From assembly GCA_900549105.1 (NCBI GenBank), contig URND01000002.1, positions 15,897-79,896 of the forward strand: 64,000 nt of DNA, read 5' to 3'. Source of the DNA: an uncultured Eubacteriales bacterium. Its GTDB lineage: Bacteria > Bacillota > Clostridia > Lachnospirales > Lachnospiraceae. The translations under genes and the position numbers were made by a program. This document shows, one piece after another, positions 33,797 through 42,702 of the stretch; the stretch's first letter is position 1, and every line of letters begins with the position of its first letter. The notes under the pieces were generated by a model. It saw only the letters and a program-made list of their open reading frames with translations, made no database searches and was not told where the DNA came from.

Positions 33797-35274
33797 GGAA
33801 GATAACAAAGAGAAGTATCCGGGATGAAGATATTGATATCGGGCGGATTTCGAAGCGCTTGGAAGAAATTGCGGCTGCAATTAAAATGAATAATAAGAAT
33901 AATCTGACGGATATAAATGTCATTTGTGAAGAGATTTTTGGCCGGATTTTGGATAGATTGTATGATATCCATCTTGTGTCACTGTCCGCAAAAGTATCAG
34001 GGAATTTTATAGCAGTGGATTTGATTGATTACGAAAACAGAATCGCATTTCAGGTGACATCAAGGGATGATAGAGAAAAGATAGAGAAAACGATTGAAAA
34101 GTTTAATGGTTCTGATTTAATTGGGTATATCGATACTCTGAATATTCTTGTTTTAAATTCCAATATTCATCATTATAGAGAGCCGGATATTGTCCGCCTG
34201 GAAAATGGAAAAGAATTTTCCTATTCGAAAAACATTTTGAATTTTAACAAACTGATTGAAGAGATAGCTAAGAAAAATGTTGAGAAAAACGGATTTATTG
34301 TGGACGTATATGATATCATCAATATGGTATATGATTCCGGGCGGCTGCGTTATTTCAGTATAAACAGGAAAACGGAAATGCTGATGCAGACGGAGAGTGA
34401 TGACTTCGGTGATGTCAGATTGTGGAAGAAAGGGTACGGCGATATTCAACTGACAGCCTATATCCCACTGTCTTATGAGGAAGAGATATGCTGTATGATG
34501 GAAAATCGCCAGCATAATATATCCGGCGTGTATCCTACATTTAATCAGGATAAGCTGCTTGAAGATTATTTTGTTTCGGAAGAAGAATTTGAAAATAAGC
34601 ATAATGTCGGCCGATTTGAGGATGAAGAAGAGATTTTTATGCAGATTGAAAACATGCGTATATGTGTCAATGCGCATACGGCCCATCATATCTACAAATT
34701 ATTTGAAGAATTAAAAGACGAGTATATCGCGGCTCAGAATCAAATCGCTTCTGTTCTGGGAGTCGAAGGGCTGAAAAAAGTAGGAAAAAAGTACCTGCTT
34801 ATGACCATCGATGGGACGGCATGGAAGGAAATATTGTTTTTTGCGAAAAATCATGCCCATTCGGGCACCCCGCATGTCAGATGCTCCGCATGGGCGCGCT
34901 TCGTCAAGCTCCGCGCGATAAGGTATAGTTGTTTCAAGGAAGATGGCGAAGAGGAATGGAATATATTTAATAATTGCACGGGAGACAGAGTTACATTGTC
35001 CTTGAATGTCTATGGAAAAATTCGCGGGGATATATTGGCAGAAATCTCTGTTGATTTATCGGAATTTGAGAATGATAAGTTGAATTTGTATTGGAGTCCG
35101 GGGTACAAGTTTGATACAAATTGTATGGATTGTTTTGACAATGTTGTCAAATGGAAGGCGGATTATACGAAAGAGTGGATTGAAAACAAACTGTTAAAAA
35201 AGGCCCATGATTTTTGGGTCGAATATCATAAAAGAAATTCGGGATGGAGAAGATTATTTGGTGTAAAGGAGTGA
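33793..35274 (+). CDS. SMEK-domain protein with palindromic element copy B
   Basis: 493 aa including 24 residues supplied by the repeat element (codons 355-378). The N-terminal 150 residues fit the SMEK domain of bacterial conflict systems: IGRISKRLEEIAAAIKMN, then LTDINVICEEIFGRILDRLY and FIAVDLIDYENRIAFQVTSR. The Q-V-T-S strand and KIEKTIEKF helix are typical. The C-terminal 300 residues are unassigned. SMEK domains usually accompany an effector whose target is unknown. The operon partner genes overlap it. The insert keeps the frame, so the protein may still be made. Confidence 0.75.
   Translation: MRKITKRSIRDEDIDIGRISKRLEEIAAAIKMNNKNNLTDINVICEEIFGRILDRLYDIHLVSLSAKVSGNFIAVDLIDYENRIAFQVTSRDDREKIEKTIEKFNGSDLIGYIDTLNILVLNSNIHHYREPDIVRLENGKEFSYSKNILNFNKLIEEIAKKNVEKNGFIVDVYDIINMVYDSGRLRYFSINRKTEMLMQTESDDFGDVRLWKKGYGDIQLTAYIPLSYEEEICCMMENRQHNISGVYPTFNQDKLLEDYFVSEEEFENKHNVGRFEDEEEIFMQIENMRICVNAHTAHHIYKLFEELKDEYIAAQNQIASVLGVEGLKKVGKKYLLMTIDGTAWKEILFFAKNHAHSGTPHVRCSAWARFVKLRAIRYSCFKEDGEEEWNIFNNCTGDRVTLSLNVYGKIRGDILAEISVDLSEFENDKLNLYWSPGYKFDTNCMDCFDNVVKWKADYTKEWIENKLLKKAHDFWVEYHKRNSGWRRLFGVKE
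34855..34926 (+). repeat. 72-bp palindromic in-frame element, copy B
   Basis: GCCCATTCGGGCACC at the start and GCGCGATAAGGTAT at the end; near identical to copy A over its whole length. It encodes AHSGTPHVRCSAWARFVKLR in the SMEK gene frame, the same frame used in copy A. Removing exactly these 72 bases restores a continuous gene (AAT CAT AGT). Confidence 0.95.
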
Positions 35275-35278
35275 TATC

Positions 35279-36310
35279 ATGTTGGCCTATACTTATATTG
35301 AAAAGGGAAAATTTGAATTGCGGGAGAAACCAAAGCCGGAGCTGCAGAATGAGAAGGATGCTATTGTCAGGATAACCCTTGCCAGTATCTGTACAAGCGA
35401 TTTACATATTAAGCACGGTTCAGTTCCAAGAGCTGTACCGGGGGTGACCGTGGGGCATGAGATGGTAGGCATCGTGGAGACCGTGGGGGATGCGGTAAAA
35501 ACAGTAAAGCCGGGAGACAGGGTCACTATAAATGTGGAAACATTTTGCGGAGAATGTTTTTTCTGTAAAAACGGTTATGTAAATAATTGTACCGATTCCG
35601 ATGGCGGATGGGCGTTGGGCTGCCGTATTGACGGCGGACAGGCGGAGTATGTCCGTGTGCCTTATGCAGACCAGGGATTAAACCGGATACCGGATAGTGT
35701 GACGGATGAACAGGCATTATTTGTCGGAGACATTCTTGCTACAGGATTTTGGGCGGCTCGGATATCTGAAATTAAACCGGAGGATACGGTGCTTATTATC
35801 GGTGCGGGTCCTACCGGAATATGTACCTTATTGTGCGTGATGCTGAAAAAGCCGAAACGGATTATCGTATGCGAGAAAGATAAAGTTCGGAGAGAATTTG
35901 TACAGAAATATTATCCGGAGGTAAGTGTTGTTGAGCCGGAGCAGCTTCAGCAATTTGTAAAAGAAAACAGCGATCACGGCGGAGCGGATGTGATACTGGA
36001 GGTTGCCGGGGCAAAAGATACTTTCAGGATGGCATGGGAAAATGCAAGACCCAATGCCATTGTGACTGTTGTGGCCTTGTATGACGAGGCGCAGATATTG
36101 CCGCTGCCGGATATGTATGGGAAAAATCTGACTTTCAAAACGGGCGGTGTCGATGGCTGTGACTGCGAAGAAATACTTCGGCTGATTGAGGAAGGAAAAA
36201 TTGATACAACGCCTTTGATTACCCATACATATCCTCTTGAGCATATTGCAGAAGCCTATGATTTGTTTGAAAACAGGCGGGACAATGTTATCAAAGTGGC
36301 TATTAAATAA
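35279..36310 (+). CDS. Zinc-dependent alcohol dehydrogenase family oxidoreductase
   Basis: 343 aa medium-chain dehydrogenase. The catalytic zinc ligands are in ICTSDLH and TVGHEMVGIVE (C, H, E); the structural zinc site is CGECFFCKNGYVNNC. The NAD(P)-binding Rossmann motif is VLIIGAGPTGICTLL (residues about 168-182), followed by an acidic residue at the end of the second strand (CEKDK), which favours NAD. The gene has AAAGGAG 6 bases upstream and follows the SMEK cassette directly, but its sequence and composition are closer to the core. Substrate unknown. Confidence 0.9.
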   Translation: MLAYTYIEKGKFELREKPKPELQNEKDAIVRITLASICTSDLHIKHGSVPRAVPGVTVGHEMVGIVETVGDAVKTVKPGDRVTINVETFCGECFFCKNGYVNNCTDSDGGWALGCRIDGGQAEYVRVPYADQGLNRIPDSVTDEQALFVGDILATGFWAARISEIKPEDTVLIIGAGPTGICTLLCVMLKKPKRIIVCEKDKVRREFVQKYYPEVSVVEPEQLQQFVKENSDHGGADVILEVAGAKDTFRMAWENARPNAIVTVVALYDEAQILPLPDMYGKNLTFKTGGVDGCDCEEILRLIEEGKIDTTPLITHTYPLEHIAEAYDLFENRRDNVIKVAIK

Positions 36311-36318
36311 AATTTTTC

Positions 36319-36780
36319 TTAATTTAGAAGCCAGATGAAAAAGTTTAAGTACCCTGCAAAGGCTACCCATAGCAGGTATGGCAGCATCAGATATTCGGTT
36401 GATTTTGATATTTGACGAAAGAGAACGGTTGTTTTGAGAATCAGCAGCCACAGTAAAATGAGCCAGATAAATGCAAACAGGTACAGCTTCAGATTGAAAA
36501 AGATAATCGGCCAGAAAAAATTAAATACAAGCTGAATACCGTATGCAGTCAAAGCAGCGGTGTGTGGTTTCCCGGATGTAAGCACCAGATAGGATGCGAT
36601 TCCCATAAGGATATATAGAATCGTCCATACCACAGGGAACAGCCAGCCGGGAGGGGCCAGAAACGGTTTATTAAGAGATTCAAACATTTCCATGTTGTTT
36701 CGGGTTAAAAGTGCAGATAAGCCTCCGATTGCGAGCGGTATGGCAAGACAGGCAATCAGGTTTTTCCATTGAATTTTCAA
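36319..36780 (-). CDS. tspO: TspO/MBR family membrane protein
   Basis: 153 aa with five membrane helices. The core signature appears as LNKPFLAPPGWLFPVVWTIL and the tail as WLLN, and W-x-P-x-x-x-V spacing is conserved. TspO binds porphyrins and affects tetrapyrrole and stress responses, though the exact role in Clostridia is unknown. The start codon is TTG at 36780, with AGGGGTGA about 6 bases upstream; no in-frame ATG is better placed. It converges on the dehydrogenase with an 8-base gap. Confidence 0.88.
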   Translation of the reverse strand: MKIQWKNLIACLAIPLAIGGLSALLTRNNMEMFESLNKPFLAPPGWLFPVVWTILYILMGIASYLVLTSGKPHTAALTAYGIQLVFNFFWPIIFFNLKLYLFAFIWLILLWLLILKTTVLFRQISKSTEYLMLPYLLWVAFAGYLNFFIWLLN

Positions 36781-36925
36781 AAAATCACCCCTTACTACTG
36801 TTATGATTCAGGAGGACTTTTTATTCTATTTTTATTTAGGCTATTATTTAAAGCAAGGACGATTAACAAGATTTATTGGGTGGCAAAGTAATATTTTGAC
36901 AAGAGAATGAGGAGAAATTGAGAAT

Positions 36926-39900
36926 ATGGGATTTTTAAACAGGATTTTTGGTTATAAAAAAGTAAAAATGGATAATTCTCCAAAGGATTCTATTATATCG
37001 GAAAATTCCATTCCTAAGAATGAAAATGTTATCAAATTGATTGAACTGAAATCTTTTATTGGTTCTTTAATGGATGCTGACAGGTATATTGCAAAGAGTG
37101 AATATAATGAAGAAGTAAAGAACTGCTCTGATGTCATTTCATTTTTTAATGTATTGAAAAGCAGCGGAATGTTGGATAAGTTTTGCCAGCTTAATGGCAT
37201 TTCTCTGGCCGAAATTGAAGATACTTTATATTGTTATGAAAATATAGAAAAGCAGATGGCGCAGCATAATGATGATTTTGTTGTGAGGACCATGGTTAGG
37301 GAGAAGTTTTACCTGGATAATGTTTTGAAAGCAGTTGACCCGGTAATTTCTTTGGATGAAGACCAGAGAAGGGTGATTTTAACGGATGAAGATTATTGTT
37401 TAGTTATTGCAGGTGCAGGTGCCGGAAAGACAACAACCGTTGCTGCAAAGGTAAAATATCTTGTGGATAAGCAGGAGGTTAAACCTTCGCAGATTCTTGT
37501 CGTTTCATATACAAATAAAGCGGTAAATGAGCTGAAGGAAAAGATACATGGCGCCTTAAAAATTGAGTGCCCGATTGCAACATTTCATTCTGTGGGAAAT
37601 ACTATCATACATGCGAATACACCGGATGTACAGTTGAAAATTGTTGAAGATTATAGATTATATTTTGTAATCAGAGATTATTTTCGAGGTTCTCTTATGC
37701 GGAAAGAGAGCGTTGTCAATAAACTGATTATGTTTTTTGCTTCCTATTTTGATGCACCGTATGAGGGTGACGATTTAAATGGATTCTTCAATAATATTGC
37801 GAAAGCAAATTATTCAACGATGAGAAGCGACCTGGAAGATTTTAAGCGTGAAGTCATTGATGCAAGAACGAAGAAGTCAGTCACCATTCGAAATGAGGTT
37901 TTGAGGTCTCATCAGGAGGTGGAGATTGCAAATTTTCTTTATCTTAACAACATTGATTATGAGTATGAGCCTATTTATCCGTATAATATGCCATATGCCC
38001 GGAAACCATATACGCCGGATTTTGTCATCTATCAGGATGGCAGGAGCGCCTATATAGAACATTTTGGAATATCGGAAAATGGACAAAACGACATATATTG
38101 CCAGGAAGAATTGGACCGATATAAAAAGGCGGTAAATGATAAAGTAAAGTTACATAAGCAGCATGGAACGACATTGATTTATACATTTTCATCATATAAT
38201 GACAAAAAACCGTTGTTAGTTCATCTTCGCGAGGAGATGGAGGAAAAAGGCTTCGAACTTAAACAAAGGTCAGATAAAGAAGTAATGGAAATGTTGGTCG
38301 CAGGAGAAGAGAACCGATATGTCCGTAAGTTAGTCAATCTTATCTGCCGGTTTATTTCTAATTTCAAAGTCAATGGATATACGGAGGAGGAGTTTAGCCG
38401 CATGTATCATTCTACCCAGAATGTACGGAGCAGACTGTTTTTGGATATTTGTAATGATTGTTATCTGGAGTATGAAAGATGGTTGAAAGAGAACAGCGCG
38501 GTTGACTTTGAAGATATGATTAATGAATCTGCCAAAATTCTCAAAGAAGTAAAAGAAATGAAGCAGAAACTGGATTATAAGTACATTATCGTGGATGAGT
38601 ATCAGGATATTTCCAGACAGCGATTTGACCTTGTTAAGGCATTGTCTGAAGTGACAAATGCAAAGATTATTGCGGTTGGCGATGACTGGCAGTCTATTTA
38701 TGCCTTCAGCGGTTCGGATATTACTCTTTTCACTAAATTTAAGGAGAAGATGGGCTATGCCAGGATGCTGAAGATTGTAAAGACTTATAGAAATTCTCAG
38801 GATGTCATAGATATTGCCGGGAACTTTATACAGCGTAATACGGAACAGATTCCTAAACAGTTGATTTCAGATAAGAGAATAGAGAATCCTGTGATTATAT
38901 ATACATATGATAGTACATTAAAAAGCAGAGATGGAAGTCGTAGAAACGGAGCAAATTATGCGTTGGCGCGTGCGGTAGAAACGGCGTTAGCCCAACTCCT
39001 GGAGTATAAGAAAAAAGAAAATAAAGAGCCGGGACCGATTTTATTGCTGGGAAGATTTGGCTTCGATGGAGATAATCTGGAAAGGTCAGGCTTGTTTGAA
39101 TATATAAATCGGGGAAATAAAGTGAAGAGTGTTAAATATCCGAAATTGGATATTACCTTTATGACGGCCCATTCATCTAAGGGGTTGGGATATGATGATG
39201 TTATTATTGTGAATGGAAAAAATGAAACTTATGGATTTCCGTCAAAAATTGAAGATGACCCGGTTTTGGCTTTTGTGATTAAAGGGGACAGGTCTATTGA
39301 TTATGCGGAAGAGAGAAGATTATTCTATGTTGCTATGACGAGAACAAAGAATAGAGTTTTCCTGATTGCACCGGAGAAAAATCCATCAGAGTTTCTGCTT
39401 GAATTAAAGAGGGATTATAAGAATGTTATCCTATGTGGGGAGTGGAATGATGAAAACATTTCAACCACATTGAAGAAGTCATGCCCTCTTTGCGGATTTC
39501 CGATGCAGCTTAAATATAAAAGAGCATACGGTTTGCGGCTTTATATATGTACGAATGAGCCGGAGATTTGTGGGTTTATGACTAATGATTATCGCTCTGG
39601 CAAGATGTCGATTCAAAAATGTGATAAATGTCAGGATGGATATCTGATTGTAAAACAGGGACAGAATAAAGATTTCTTTCTGGGATGTACGAATTATAAA
39701 GCAGATGGAAGTGGATGTGGGAAGATGGTCAGCAAGAAGGCTTTTTATGAGCAGATGGGATATGAGACAGAGGGACCCGCAGTCAGACAGGATATCAGGA
39801 CTCAGGGAAAAATCGAGGGAAAGTCCCGGAAAGTGGTTTTAGATATCGAAAGAAAGCCTGTTGTCAGTGAAGAACTTAAAGATGACTATATCGAAGTTGT

Positions 39901-40294
39901 GCGTGCGGATGTAAAACCGGTGATGTATGGAAAATATGATGTGAATGATTTGATCTATATGGTAATAAAAATACTTCAGGATATCAGCAGAGACAGGTTT
40001 TACGGTGTAACAGTACTTGCTGATGTGCTGAAGGGAGTGACCAGTAAACAAATATTGGATGATAAATTGGATGAGATACCTGAATTTGGCTTTTTAAAGG
40101 ATATGCCCTGGGAAACAATTCAGGCAGTTATTGAGTGGATGATATATGAGCATTTGATTTTGAAGACAAAGGGAAGGTATCCGGTGCTGCATTCAACCTA
40201 TGAAGGTTTACATTATTCAGAAATCATTACGCAAAATAAACTCAAAAAGCTTAAGAAATATTTAGAGGAAGAGGTGGTTCTATGGAATCCGTAG
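36926..40294 (+). CDS. Helicase IV-like UvrD-family helicase with PD-(D/E)XK insert, zinc fingers and RQC-like C-terminus
   Basis: 1122 aa. Walker A AGAGAGKTTTVAAK at about 160-173, Walker B YIIVDEYQDISR at about 552 and the motif VI LFYVAMTRTKNRV near 800. Inserted at about 330-385 is FLYLNNIDYEYEPIYPY ... TPDFVIYQDG ... YIEHFG, the nuclease-like insert of helicase IV. Residues about 852-935 hold two C-x2-C zinc ribbons (CPLCGFPM, CDKC), and about 1005-1108 resembles an RQC winged helix. RQC with a UvrD-type helicase is unusual. It opens a three-gene operon with 40282 and 40873. Confidence 0.85.
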   Translation: MGFLNRIFGYKKVKMDNSPKDSIISENSIPKNENVIKLIELKSFIGSLMDADRYIAKSEYNEEVKNCSDVISFFNVLKSSGMLDKFCQLNGISLAEIEDTLYCYENIEKQMAQHNDDFVVRTMVREKFYLDNVLKAVDPVISLDEDQRRVILTDEDYCLVIAGAGAGKTTTVAAKVKYLVDKQEVKPSQILVVSYTNKAVNELKEKIHGALKIECPIATFHSVGNTIIHANTPDVQLKIVEDYRLYFVIRDYFRGSLMRKESVVNKLIMFFASYFDAPYEGDDLNGFFNNIAKANYSTMRSDLEDFKREVIDARTKKSVTIRNEVLRSHQEVEIANFLYLNNIDYEYEPIYPYNMPYARKPYTPDFVIYQDGRSAYIEHFGISENGQNDIYCQEELDRYKKAVNDKVKLHKQHGTTLIYTFSSYNDKKPLLVHLREEMEEKGFELKQRSDKEVMEMLVAGEENRYVRKLVNLICRFISNFKVNGYTEEEFSRMYHSTQNVRSRLFLDICNDCYLEYERWLKENSAVDFEDMINESAKILKEVKEMKQKLDYKYIIVDEYQDISRQRFDLVKALSEVTNAKIIAVGDDWQSIYAFSGSDITLFTKFKEKMGYARMLKIVKTYRNSQDVIDIAGNFIQRNTEQIPKQLISDKRIENPVIIYTYDSTLKSRDGSRRNGANYALARAVETALAQLLEYKKKENKEPGPILLLGRFGFDGDNLERSGLFEYINRGNKVKSVKYPKLDITFMTAHSSKGLGYDDVIIVNGKNETYGFPSKIEDDPVLAFVIKGDRSIDYAEERRLFYVAMTRTKNRVFLIAPEKNPSEFLLELKRDYKNVILCGEWNDENISTTLKKSCPLCGFPMQLKYKRAYGLRLYICTNEPEICGFMTNDYRSGKMSIQKCDKCQDGYLIVKQGQNKDFFLGCTNYKADGSGCGKMVSKKAFYEQMGYETEGPAVRQDIRTQGKIEGKSRKVVLDIERKPVVSEELKDDYIEVVRADVKPVMYGKYDVNDLIYMVIKILQDISRDRFYGVTVLADVLKGVTSKQILDDKLDEIPEFGFLKDMPWETIQAVIEWMIYEHLILKTKGRYPVLHSTYEGLHYSEIITQNKLKKLKKYLEEEVVLWNP

Positions 40295-40848
40295 ATATGA
40301 AAAAACTTGAGACAGCCATTCTGTATTTACAGAGAATTGCCGATGGGCATAATCCGGTGAACAATATGCCGGCGGATGATGATGCGGTGCTTAACAATCC
40401 AAATGTGATTCGCTGCATGTATTTTGTAAAAGAGATACTGGAAGAAGTGAAGCGCAACAATGGTTATATTGGAAAGAAAGCAAGAAAAATCGACAAACCG
40501 AATTTTCCGCTGGAGGCACTGTCTTCATTTATGTATAAGGAAGATAAATCGATATCCAAGCTGGTAGCGCAGATGAATGAACTGATTGATGAAAATGTTT
40601 ATCAGAAACTGTCTTATAAACCGATTGTGCAGTGGCTTAAACAGAATGGTTTTCTGACAGAGGAATTTAGTCAGGAATTAAATAAAATATGTACCATGCC
40701 TACGGAAAAGGGTAGTCAGTTGGGGATTAGGGCTGAAAGAAAAACCAGTTTCAAGGGTGTGGACTATATGATTATTCTGTACGGCCGGCAGGCTCAGGAG
40801 TATATTGTAAAAAACATGGAGACGATTCTTAGCAGTGCGGAAGCGTGA
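40282..40848 (+). CDS. Hypothetical protein coupled to the helicase
   Basis: 188 aa. It overlaps the helicase gene by 13 bases, so it is translated with it. The sequence is helical and charged; MKKLETAILYLQRIADGHNP and YKPIVQWLKQNGFLTEEFSQ are its clearest segments. The second resembles a small helical DNA- or protein-binding unit. A beta-rich end (GVDYMIILYGRQAQEYIV) closes it. No family recognised; role in the helicase pathway is inferred only from linkage. Confidence 0.75.
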   Translation: MESVDMKKLETAILYLQRIADGHNPVNNMPADDDAVLNNPNVIRCMYFVKEILEEVKRNNGYIGKKARKIDKPNFPLEALSSFMYKEDKSISKLVAQMNELIDENVYQKLSYKPIVQWLKQNGFLTEEFSQELNKICTMPTEKGSQLGIRAERKTSFKGVDYMIILYGRQAQEYIVKNMETILSSAEA

Positions 40849-40872
40849 TGAAAAGATTCTGGAAGAGGTGAG

Positions 40873-41625
40873 ATGATGACTTTGCGGAAAGAAGTGCTTG
40901 CGTTTATAAAAAAGGAATATAATGTGGAAGCAGAATGTCCCTGGGCCAGATATCCGGAGAATGAGGTTTTCCGCCATGAGGATAATAATAAATGGTTTGC
41001 CCTCATCATGCCTGTTGGGAAAAAGCACCTGGGGATGGGCGGCGAGGGCTATGTCGATATTATCAATGTAAAACTTGATTCGATGCTCATCGATATGCTG
41101 AGGCAGCAGGAGGGATTTCTCCCAGCCTATCATATGAATAAGTCCAACTGGATAAGTATCCGGCTGGATGGAAGTGTAGAGTTGGAGCAAATATACAATC
41201 TGATTTCTCAGAGTTATATTGCAACGGCCAGTAAGAAAAATAAGAAGAAGTTAAATCGTATAGGACCAAAGGACTGGATTATTCCGGCAAATCCAAAATA
41301 TTATGATGTGGTTGGCGCTTTTGAGGCTTCTGATACAGTCACATGGAAACAAAGCAGCGATATTCATGTTGGGGATATTGTTTATATGTATGTGGCGGCG
41401 CCTTACTCATCCATTATGTATAAGTGTAAAGCTGTTGAGGTGAATATCCCACGAAGATATTCCGATAAAAATCTAACTATAAAGAACACAATGGTTTTAG
41501 AACTTTTGGAAAAGTACGCGCCGGGCACGTGGTCCTTTGAGAAGATAAAGCAGTTTGGCGTGTATGCTGTCCGTGGACCAAGAAGCATGCCGGCGGAACT
41601 TAAAAGAGAGATGGAACGCGGATAG
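40873..41625 (+). CDS. MmcQ/YjbR-type DNA-binding domain fused to an EVE (PUA-like) domain
   Basis: 250 aa. The first half (about 1-120) is a YjbR-like fold: VEAECPWARYPENEVFRHED, KWFALIMPV and SNWISIRLDGSVELE. The second half (about 130-250) reads WIIPANPKYYDVVGAF, VGDIVYMYVAAP and YAPGTWSFEKIKQFGVYAVR, as in EVE-domain proteins, which recognise modified bases. GAGGTGAG lies upstream. As part of the helicase operon it might mark or detect modified DNA or RNA; that role is an inference. Confidence 0.8.
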   Translation: MMTLRKEVLAFIKKEYNVEAECPWARYPENEVFRHEDNNKWFALIMPVGKKHLGMGGEGYVDIINVKLDSMLIDMLRQQEGFLPAYHMNKSNWISIRLDGSVELEQIYNLISQSYIATASKKNKKKLNRIGPKDWIIPANPKYYDVVGAFEASDTVTWKQSSDIHVGDIVYMYVAAPYSSIMYKCKAVEVNIPRRYSDKNLTIKNTMVLELLEKYAPGTWSFEKIKQFGVYAVRGPRSMPAELKREMERG

Positions 41626-41671
41626 GGGCTGTTTTTTTATTAAAATTTTCTGAAACGACCGCTATCGGCTG

Positions 41672-42508
41672 CTATTTTTTTCCGAGTTCCCAGAAAGCCA
41701 CAGCGCTGGCGGCGGCAACATTTAAGGAGTCTACGCCGTGGGACATGGGGATGCGAACGGTATAATCACAGTTTGCAATGGTGGATGGGGACAGCCCGTC
41801 ACCTTCTGTGCCGAGCAGGATGGCAAGTTTATCTTCGGCTCTCAGCCGGGCATCATCAATAGGGATGGAATCATCTCTTAATGCCATCGCCGCGGTTCTA
41901 AAGCCCAGTTTTTGCAAAAGCTTCATGCCGGTGTCAGGCCATTCGGAATCTTCGCTGCCGAGAAAGGTCCACGGTATTTGAAAGACCGTTCCCATGCTGA
42001 CACGGATAGCCCGGCGGTACAACGGATTGCTGCATCCGGGGGTGAGCAGCACGGCATCGATATTGAGCGCTGCGGCCGAGCGGAAAATGGCGCCGATATT
42101 TGTGGGATTCATGATGTTCTCAAGAATGGCAATACGGCGGGCTTGTCCGCATATATTTTCAACGGAGGGCAGGGGCGGACGCCGCATGGCGCAGAGAACG
42201 CCGCGGGTCAGCTTGAATCCGGTCAGCTGCGTCAGAATTTCAAAGTCCGAAGTAAAGACGGGAATATCCCCGCATCGGGCAATCACATCACGGGCCTGCC
42301 CCTCTATATGTTTGCGCTCCAGCAGGAGGGAGATAGGCTGACAGCCTGCATCCAGGGCGCGCTCGATAACCTTCGGGCTTTCGGCAATGAAAATACCTTT
42401 TTCAGGTTCATGGCGGTTAAGCAATTGATTTTCGCTCAGGCGGGCATAGACATCCAGTTCGGGAGCTTCAAAGTCTGCAATTTCTATAATGTTTGGCGCA
42501 TACATCAT
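41672..42508 (-). CDS. SpoU/TrmH family RNA 2'-O-methyltransferase
   Basis: Methylates ribose in tRNA or rRNA, 278 aa. The N-terminal part has a substrate-binding region (YARLSENQLLNRHEPEKGIF). The C-terminal knot has motif 1 ILENIMNPTNIGAIFRSAAAL, motif 2 AILLGTEGDGLS and motif 3 RIPMSHGVDSLNVAAASAVA. I chose the ATG at 42508, 7 bases after the AGGAG site; the frame extends to 42553 but has no ribosome site there. Which RNA is the target cannot be told. Confidence 0.92.
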   Translation of the reverse strand: MMYAPNIIEIADFEAPELDVYARLSENQLLNRHEPEKGIFIAESPKVIERALDAGCQPISLLLERKHIEGQARDVIARCGDIPVFTSDFEILTQLTGFKLTRGVLCAMRRPPLPSVENICGQARRIAILENIMNPTNIGAIFRSAAALNIDAVLLTPGCSNPLYRRAIRVSMGTVFQIPWTFLGSEDSEWPDTGMKLLQKLGFRTAAMALRDDSIPIDDARLRAEDKLAILLGTEGDGLSPSTIANCDYTVRIPMSHGVDSLNVAAASAVAFWELGKK

Positions 42509-42645
42509 TTCATTTCTCCTGCTTTCCATTTCTTTTTTAAAACATTTTACCACATCTTAAATGATAGGGCCATGGATGTGTTCGGAAATACGTAGAAAAA
42601 ATCCTGTGAGTATGCTAAAATGAGGGGGCGTTTTTCTAAAAAACC

Positions 42646-42676
42646 TTGACTGTAAACCCGGTTGATACTTTATTCT
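42646..42676 (+). promoter_or_regulatory. MerR-type promoter with 19-bp spacer
   Basis: TTGACT (42646-42651), a 19-base spacer and TATTCT (42671-42676). The spacer is centred on the dyad AACC-C-GGTT (42655-42663) with GTA before and TAC after. A 19-bp spacer is the hallmark of promoters activated by MerR proteins through DNA distortion, so autoregulation by the following gene is likely. Confidence 0.65.
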
Positions 42677-42702
42677 GTATAAAAATGACAGAAGGTGATG
42701 AG

